Below, piece after piece: positions 59,816 to 64,000 of a stretch of 64,000 nt of DNA. The stretch is from Nocardioides alkalitolerans DSM 16699. GTDB lineage: Bacteria > Actinomycetota > Actinomycetes > Propionibacteriales > Nocardioidaceae. A program made the translations under genes and the position numbers. The stretch lies in contig NZ_AUFN01000016.1 in the NCBI RefSeq assembly GCF_000426525.1, forward strand, positions 103,964 through 167,963, written 5' to 3'. The notes under the pieces were generated by a model that was not told the origin of the DNA, ran no database searches, and saw only the letters and a program-made list of their open reading frames with translations. Positions within the stretch are counted from its first letter, which is position 1, and each line of letters starts with the position of its first letter.

Positions 59816-61027
59816 CTAGCTACCCCACGTGGGGAAGCTGTCGCCCCGATCGTCTGCGCTAGCTCGTGATGAGTGGAGGACGGCGAGCGGGGTGTAGTCC
59901 TCGAGTTCGATGTTGGTTGCCGGCCTGTCGATGACCTTCATGAGAGGGCCTGCGAATGAAAGCGACGAGAAGAGCAGGTTGCGCAGGACGATTCCGTACC
60001 GTGTCCTCGGTGCCATGAGGCGACCGGCGTTGACTTTCTGGGAGATCGCGGCATAGTCGCGAATCTTGTTCTCGTAGGCGAGGAACGCTTGGGTGTGGGC
60101 GCCGTTCGCCTTGGCCAGTTCGCCGGCCAGCACGTAGGCACCGACGAGGGCCAGACCCGTCCCGAAGCCGCCGAGGGCGTTGCCGTACGCGGCATCGCCG
60201 ACCAGGACGACACGGCCGTTGCTGTAGTGGTCGAGGGTCGCGCGGCTGATGGAGTCCATGAAGAACTCCTCGGCGTGGGGGATCTGGGCGACAAGCTCGG
60301 GCAGGCGCCACTGGCCGCCGCTGAGGGCGTCGACGGCCTGCTGCTTCTGGAGCGCGATGTCGTCGCGGGCCGGTGGCAGTAGCTCGGAGGCGAAGACGAA
60401 GAATGCAGGTGCCTTGGTGCTACCGATGGCGGCCATGCGACCTGGCTCGTTGTACATGATGTCGTCCTCGCCCGTCTCGAGGCCTGCGAGGACGTAGTAG
60501 TAACCGAGGTGGTGGACATAGTCCTCCTCAGGTCCGAAAGCCAGGGCTCGGACGTTGGAGTGCATCCCGTCGGCGCCAATGACAATGTCGAAAGTCTGTG
60601 CAGGCGTGTGGAGGAACGTGACGTCGACGCCGGTGTCGGTCTCGGTCAGCGAGGTGATGGAGTCGCCGAAGATGTATCTCGCCTCGTCGGCGGTCAGGCG
60701 GTAAAGGATCGTGGCGAGGTCGCCGCGCGGGACGTTGATCTCGCCGCCGGCGAACTCCCCGGGGATGGTGCCGACCTTTCTGCCTTTCGCGTTGACGGTG
60801 ATGCCGTCTGCGTTGGGCACGTTGGCCGCCATGACGTCGTCAAGGATGCCCATCCGTTTGAGCACGTCGTGGTGGACGGGTCCCTTGAAGTCGACTGCCT
60901 GACCGCCGGTGCGGATGCTGTCGGCCTTCTCGACGACAGTAACGTCGAATCCGAACCGGTTGAGCCAGTAGGCGACGGCTGGGCCACCAATACTGGCTCC
61001 GGAAACGAGTACGCGCGGGTTCTTCAT
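59816..61027 (-). CDS. FAD-dependent monooxygenase (TetX/PHBH type)
   Basis: A 403-aa group A flavoprotein monooxygenase. VLVSGASIGGPAVAYWLNRFGFDVTVVEK is the FAD fold, IVIGADGMHSNVRALAFG the DG motif, and NGRVVLVGDAAYGNALGGFGTGLALVGAYVLAGEL the GD motif with the flavin ribityl site. Family members hydroxylate aromatics or inactivate tetracycline- and rifamycin-type drugs. Its gene lies 57 bp after a TetR gene on the same strand, which suggests an inducible detoxification pair. Confidence 0.9.
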   Translation of the reverse strand: MKNPRVLVSGASIGGPAVAYWLNRFGFDVTVVEKADSIRTGGQAVDFKGPVHHDVLKRMGILDDVMAANVPNADGITVNAKGRKVGTIPGEFAGGEINVPRGDLATILYRLTADEARYIFGDSITSLTETDTGVDVTFLHTPAQTFDIVIGADGMHSNVRALAFGPEEDYVHHLGYYYVLAGLETGEDDIMYNEPGRMAAIGSTKAPAFFVFASELLPPARDDIALQKQQAVDALSGGQWRLPELVAQIPHAEEFFMDSISRATLDHYSNGRVVLVGDAAYGNALGGFGTGLALVGAYVLAGELAKANGAHTQAFLAYENKIRDYAAISQKVNAGRLMAPRTRYGIVLRNLLFSSLSFAGPLMKVIDRPATNIELEDYTPLAVLHSSRASADDRGDSFPTWGS

Positions 61028-61084
61028 GGGAGTCCTTCTGGCGTTCGTGAATGCCTGCGAGCAGGTGGCTCGGTCATTTGCCAC

Positions 61085-61735
61085 TCAGTGCGGCGTGGTG
61101 GCAGCGTTCTCGAGCAGGTTTGCGAAGGTCCGGTCGAGACTTGTGATGGCGATGTGAAGCGGTGCGAGCATGCCGTCGGCCGCTTCGGCCTGTGAGTTTC
61201 GGTTCAATACGTTCGTGCCGATCTGATCGTGAATGGTCTGAATGACCGCGACGATCGCCGAGGCGTGCCAGTGAGCGACGATGTTCGGCAGTTGGGGTGT
61301 GGTCGCTGTGATCGCTTCGGTGATGATCCGGGCCTGGGCCTCGCGTTCCTGCAGGGTAAAACGACGCAGAACGGCACTCTCGACGCTCTGCGCGAGGAAC
61401 TCGCCGCGCGCGCGACCGAGGTCTGACTCCCGGTAACGCTCGACGTCGAGTTCGAGCAGCGGCAAGAGCGCAGCAGCTGGGCTGATCTCGGCGGTCCGAT
61501 GTTCGACCGCGTCGCGGTAGAGGACGCGGAACTGGTCTGCTCGGTCGAGGACAAGGTCCTGCTTTGCGGCGAAGTAGTTGTAGACAGTCTGGTCGGAGAC
61601 CTCTGCAGCACGAGCTACGTCGAGCATCGTGACGGCGTCGTAGCCGCGCTGGGCGAACAGTTCGGCAGCCACGTCTGCGATCCGCTGCCGGGTCCGCTGC
61701 TTCTTCTTGCTCCTCAGGCCACCCTCGGCTTCCAC
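61085..61735 (-). CDS. TetR family regulator
   Basis: A 216-aa TetR protein. The helix-turn-helix KKQRTRQRIADVAAELFAQRGYDAVTMLDVARAAEVSDQTVYNYFAAKQDLVLD occupies residues 9-60; the rest is helical. I place the start at GTG 61735, where the protein becomes TetR-like; upstream in-frame codons overlap promoter-like DNA. It probably controls the downstream FAD monooxygenase and itself. Confidence 0.85.
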   Translation of the reverse strand: MEAEGGLRSKKKQRTRQRIADVAAELFAQRGYDAVTMLDVARAAEVSDQTVYNYFAAKQDLVLDRADQFRVLYRDAVEHRTAEISPAAALLPLLELDVERYRESDLGRARGEFLAQSVESAVLRRFTLQEREAQARIITEAITATTPQLPNIVAHWHASAIVAVIQTIHDQIGTNVLNRNSQAEAADGMLAPLHIAITSLDRTFANLLENAATTPH

Positions 61736-61992
61736 TTTTTTAGTGTAACCACAAACTTTGGCATCACCAATCCACCTCACGGTCCAGAACGCATGTTGCG
61801 CACTCAAGTTCGGCTGGGGGGCGGGCATGGGTGACGCTCGCCGACGGCGACCGCGGGGACGATTGCCGATCGGCAACGTCCTGCCTCACACGTGCTACCA
61901 GGCTCAAGGGAGGGTCTGATGCCCGTTCCCGGATCGACAGTTGTCGTCTTTGGTCAAGCCCGCTTCCACAGGGCGGCGTCAGGTCCTGGCCG

Positions 61993-62418
61993 TCAGAAGC
62001 CGGTGGGCGGTGCGGTGACGTCGAGTGCCCAGATGACTCCGAACTTGTCGCGCAGTTGACCGGCGAGCTGCGACCACTCAGAGGGCCCAAGCAGCTGCCG
62101 GATCTCGGCACCGTCGAGGAGCCCATTCCAAGCGGCCGTGATCTCGTCGACATCGGTCCCGCTCAGGTAGACGTACGAAGCGTTCGACCCTTGGTCGTAG
62201 AGCTGGTGAGGCCACACATCGAAGGCCATGACACGGATACCCGAGGTGGTCTCCACCTGGCCCCACACGATCCGCTCGGCCCATGCGGGGTCTTCGCTGG
62301 CGCCCATGGCGCCGTAGGTCATCGCGTTGACCTCGGCGCCGAAGGCTCTGGCGTAGAAGTCGAGTGCCTCGCGGGCGTTGCCGTTGAAGTTGAGGTGCGG
62401 GGTAGTGGTGATCGCCAT
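61993..62418 (-). CDS. VOC family protein (PhnB-like)
   Basis: A 141-aa vicinal-oxygen-chelate protein of the PhnB/DUF3188-like group. TPHLNFNGNAREALDFYARAFGAEV starts the first beta-alpha-beta module, and LSGTDVDEITAAWNGLLDGAEIRQLLGPSEWSQLAGQLRDKFGVIWALD forms the second. The usual role is unclear; related members bind small molecules or mediate resistance. ATG 62418 starts exactly at the conserved region. Confidence 0.85.
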   Translation of the reverse strand: MAITTTPHLNFNGNAREALDFYARAFGAEVNAMTYGAMGASEDPAWAERIVWGQVETTSGIRVMAFDVWPHQLYDQGSNASYVYLSGTDVDEITAAWNGLLDGAEIRQLLGPSEWSQLAGQLRDKFGVIWALDVTAPPTGF

Positions 62419-62539
62419 GTGAACTATTCTGGCGCGTGAACAGGTCAGATTCTGTCCTGATCTCGCGACTTCGTGCGATTAGGGCGCTGGTGTTCTGTTC
62501 CCGGCGGCTACGACGACACGGAGGAGGTGGAGCGCCACG

Positions 62540-62722
62540 GTGGCCGGGCTGCTGAACCCCAGCGCGACAGAGCGCGAGGAGCAGGCCAATCGCGAGGAGA
62601 TGGCACGCGATCGCTGGAGCCACCAGTTCGCGGCCCAGTCCGCGCCAGCACCCGCCCCGAAATCGGACCGAGTACCCGATCGGGCCCGAGTCGTCTTGGG
62701 CTCAGCGGATCTTTGGCGTTGA
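62540..62722 (+). CDS. Small hypothetical protein
   Basis: A possible 60-aa protein, AGLLNPSATEREEQANREEMARDRWSHQF, charged and helical at its N-terminus. GGAGGTGGAG lies upstream of GTG 62540. There is no family match that I recognise. It could be a short antitoxin-like or accessory peptide near the recombinase. Confidence 0.4.
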   Translation: MAGLLNPSATEREEQANREEMARDRWSHQFAAQSAPAPAPKSDRVPDRARVVLGSADLWR

Positions 62723-62811
62723 TTGGTGGGTCGGCGAGCAGCCGTCCGAGAAGTTGGACAGGCTGTCCGCTGCAAGCTGGCTTTCGGTCGGTCGCGCGCG
62801 AGCTCTGCTCT

Positions 62812-62982
62812 GTGACCGGCGTGGGTACGACCAGGCGGACTATCCGAATCGACGAGTCCGTGTGGGACCGGGCGAAGGTGGTCGCGGCTCGCCGTGGTGA
62901 GAGTGTCTCTGATGCGGTTCGAGCCGGGCTTGTCGCTTACATCTCCAGTGACGGGGAGGGCGGTTCGCCCAGCCACGACTGA
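62812..62982 (+). CDS. Ribbon-helix-helix DNA-binding protein
   Basis: A 56-aa protein. RRTIRIDESVWDRAKVVAARRGESVSDAVRAGLVAYIS is a typical ribbon-helix-helix: one beta strand (TIRID), two helices and the GESVSDAVR turn. This is the CopG/Arc-like fold of antitoxins and plasmid regulators. GTG 62812 or GTG 62821 could be the start. No toxin gene is visible downstream, where a recombinase gene follows. Confidence 0.65.
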   Translation: MTGVGTTRRTIRIDESVWDRAKVVAARRGESVSDAVRAGLVAYISSDGEGGSPSHD

Positions 62983-63120
62983 CGGTCGGTGGTCGATCCG
63001 GACCAGAATCGTTCGTTTTTGACCCTCCCGCCGGCGGGCCGCTCAGCACCCCAGAAGCCCGGGTCAGAACTCATGGCCGAAATCTACGGATCACTCCGCG
63101 GACATCTATCGTTTCTGAGC

Positions 63121-63161
63121 CGCCTGGGGTAGACACGGGGCAGAGCACTACACCCCAGGCG
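63121..63161. promoter_or_regulatory. 10-bp inverted repeat upstream of the recombinase gene
   Basis: CGCCTGGGGT at 63121-63130 and ACCCCAGGCG at 63152-63161 are exact complements separated by 21 bp, just before the recombinase start. It may be a res-like recombination or autoregulatory site. Confidence 0.5.
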
Positions 63162-63173
63162 AGGAGAGCACGG

Positions 63174-63821
63174 TTGATTCAGGAGCAGCTCGTTGCCGAC
63201 GACAGCCCCGCGGAAACGAGCAACGGGCACGCGTCCACTGCCGTGCCTAAAAAGGTACGGACGCTCGTCGGGTACGCCCGGGTCTCGACCGCGGACCAGT
63301 CGGCCGAGCTGCAGGTCGACGCGCTCACCGCGGCTGGCGCGCAGCGGGTGTTCATCGAGACCGCGAGCGGTGCGACCGCGACGCGTCCTGAGCTGACCAA
63401 GGTGCTCGACTACCTGCGCGAGTGAGACGTGCTGGTGGTGTGGCGCCTGGACCGTCTAGGTCGATCGCTGCGCGACCTCATCGAGCAGGTGAACGCACTC
63501 GAGGAGCGGGGGATCGGGTTCCGTTCCCTGACTGAGGCGATCGACACCACGACACCAGGAGGCCGCTTGGTCTTCCATGTGTTCGGCGCCCTCAGCGAGT
63601 TCGAGCGCGAGCTCATCGTCGAGCGCACCCGCGCCGGTCTCGCAGCTGCACGTGCCCGCGGCCGACGTGGCGGACGCCCGAAGGTGATGACGCCGGAACG
63701 GGTCACGACCGCCCGCCGACTGCGCGACGAGGACGGCCTCACACTCGACCAGGTCGCGTCGACCATCGGAGTCTCTAGAGCCACCGTTGTGCGTGCGTTG
63801 CGGGCCGCCCCTATCGAATGA
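63174..63821 (+). pseudogene. Serine recombinase (resolvase) with in-frame stop
   Basis: The N-terminal catalytic domain (VGYARVSTADQSAELQVDALTAAG with the nucleophilic Ser) reads to LDYLRE. TGA at 63423-63425 follows, and the same frame continues DVLVVWRLDRLGRSLRDLIEQVNALEERGI, the dimer helix with GALSEFERELIVERTRAGLAAARARGRRGGRP and a Hin-like helix-turn-helix LTLDQVASTIGVSRATVVRAL. A GGA to TGA change at the Gly of the usual REGD segment explains the break. Length is otherwise normal (215 codons). TTG 63174 has GAGGAGAG upstream. Confidence 0.88.
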
Positions 63822-63836
63822 GGAACACTTGGGCGC

Positions 63837-64000
63837 ATGAGCGAGGACCGCCCGGAGGGACCAGAAGAGAGACCAGAAGAGCCCGATACGCCGAGCGACG
63901 ACCTTGATTCAGAAGAGAGTTCGGCGCCACGACGGCCTACTAATGAGATGACCAGACCGGTGCTGCCGGACTTCGCGGCCACGTTCGCCGCGCTCCAGCC
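63837..64000 (+). CDS. Partial CDS, cut by window end
   Basis: From ATG 63837 an open frame runs to the last base: an acidic, Pro/Glu-rich start (SEDRPEGPEERPEEPDTPSDDLDSEESS) then RRPTNEMTRPVLPDFAATFAALQ. At least 54 residues. The family cannot be told from this part. Confidence 0.55.
   Translation, partial: MSEDRPEGPEERPEEPDTPSDDLDSEESSAPRRPTNEMTRPVLPDFAATFAALQ

Noticed and set aside
63423..63425. TGA recoding (selenocysteine) in the recombinase
   Set aside because: Resolvases have Gly here, and no insertion element is seen; a nonsense mutation is more likely.

Overview
The window is GC-rich DNA from an actinobacterium. It carries F420-type luciferase-like enzymes, an FbiC (CofG-CofH) homologue, a 7Fe ferredoxin-fused FprA/FprB-type reductase, actinobacterial SCO6880-type conjugation genes and many ATGA/GTGA stop-start overlaps. 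A Nocardioides-like member of the Propionibacteriales is my best guess; this is inference, because there is no rRNA or other marker gene here.

Region 1 (about 1-26.6 kb) is a catabolic island. A forward operon encodes thiolase, a short-chain dehydrogenase, two crotonase-fold enzymes, a translationally coupled pair of acyl-CoA dehydrogenases and a SnoaL-like protein. A complete P450 system follows (P450, [2Fe-2S] ferredoxin, ferredoxin reductase) with a signal-less HtaA-domain protein, a quinone-oxidoreductase-like MDR protein and a duplicated NIPSNAP-like protein. A strong hairpin separates this from reverse-strand genes for a CoA-transferase/racemase, a TetR regulator and a third acyl-CoA dehydrogenase. 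Then come an F420-type oxidoreductase, a ferredoxin-NADP reductase, a Zn alcohol dehydrogenase, an aldehyde dehydrogenase, a sugar-type (RbsACB-like) ABC importer and a CitE-like lyase. Together they suggest uptake, hydroxylation, alcohol/aldehyde oxidation, CoA activation or epimerisation and beta-oxidation of a branched or alicyclic substrate such as a terpenoid or steroid side chain. The substrate itself cannot be read from the sequence.

Region 2 (about 26.6-37.1 kb) holds flavin and F420 monooxygenase functions: an NtaA/DszA-type FMN monooxygenase with its flavin reductase, an F420-dependent dehydrogenase-like protein, an FbiC-like protein whose CofH half has lost its Fe-S cysteines, and a Baeyer-Villiger-type monooxygenase. 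A divergent TetR/luciferase-like module occurs twice. At 27 kb the regulator is a pseudogene and the enzyme is intact; at 36 kb the regulator is intact and the enzyme is truncated. The two copies share 13-bp palindromic operator-like sites.

Region 3 (about 37.4-52.7 kb) carries an AAA ATPase, two tandem paralogous winged-helix regulators and a type IV secretion/conjugation operon: MinD-like ATPase, pilin-like protein, small membrane proteins, VirB6-like, SCO6880-like, VirB4-like, VirD4-like coupling protein, DUF4913-like, lipoprotein and lytic transglycosylase/M23 peptidase. No relaxase is visible. Five copies of a palindrome, TGATCCC(A/G)CGGGATCA, occur only in this region; four lie inside genes in the same reading frame and encode G/S-D-P-T/A-G-S. 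I consider this the most novel signal in the window.

Region 4 (about 52.7-64 kb) holds a frameshifted MATE transporter, an XRE regulator divergent from an SDR/epoxide-hydrolase-like cassette, a TetR/FAD-monooxygenase pair, a VOC protein, a ribbon-helix-helix protein and a serine recombinase gene broken by an in-frame stop. Several single-base frameshifts lie in G/C runs, so sequencing or assembly error must be considered alongside real decay.
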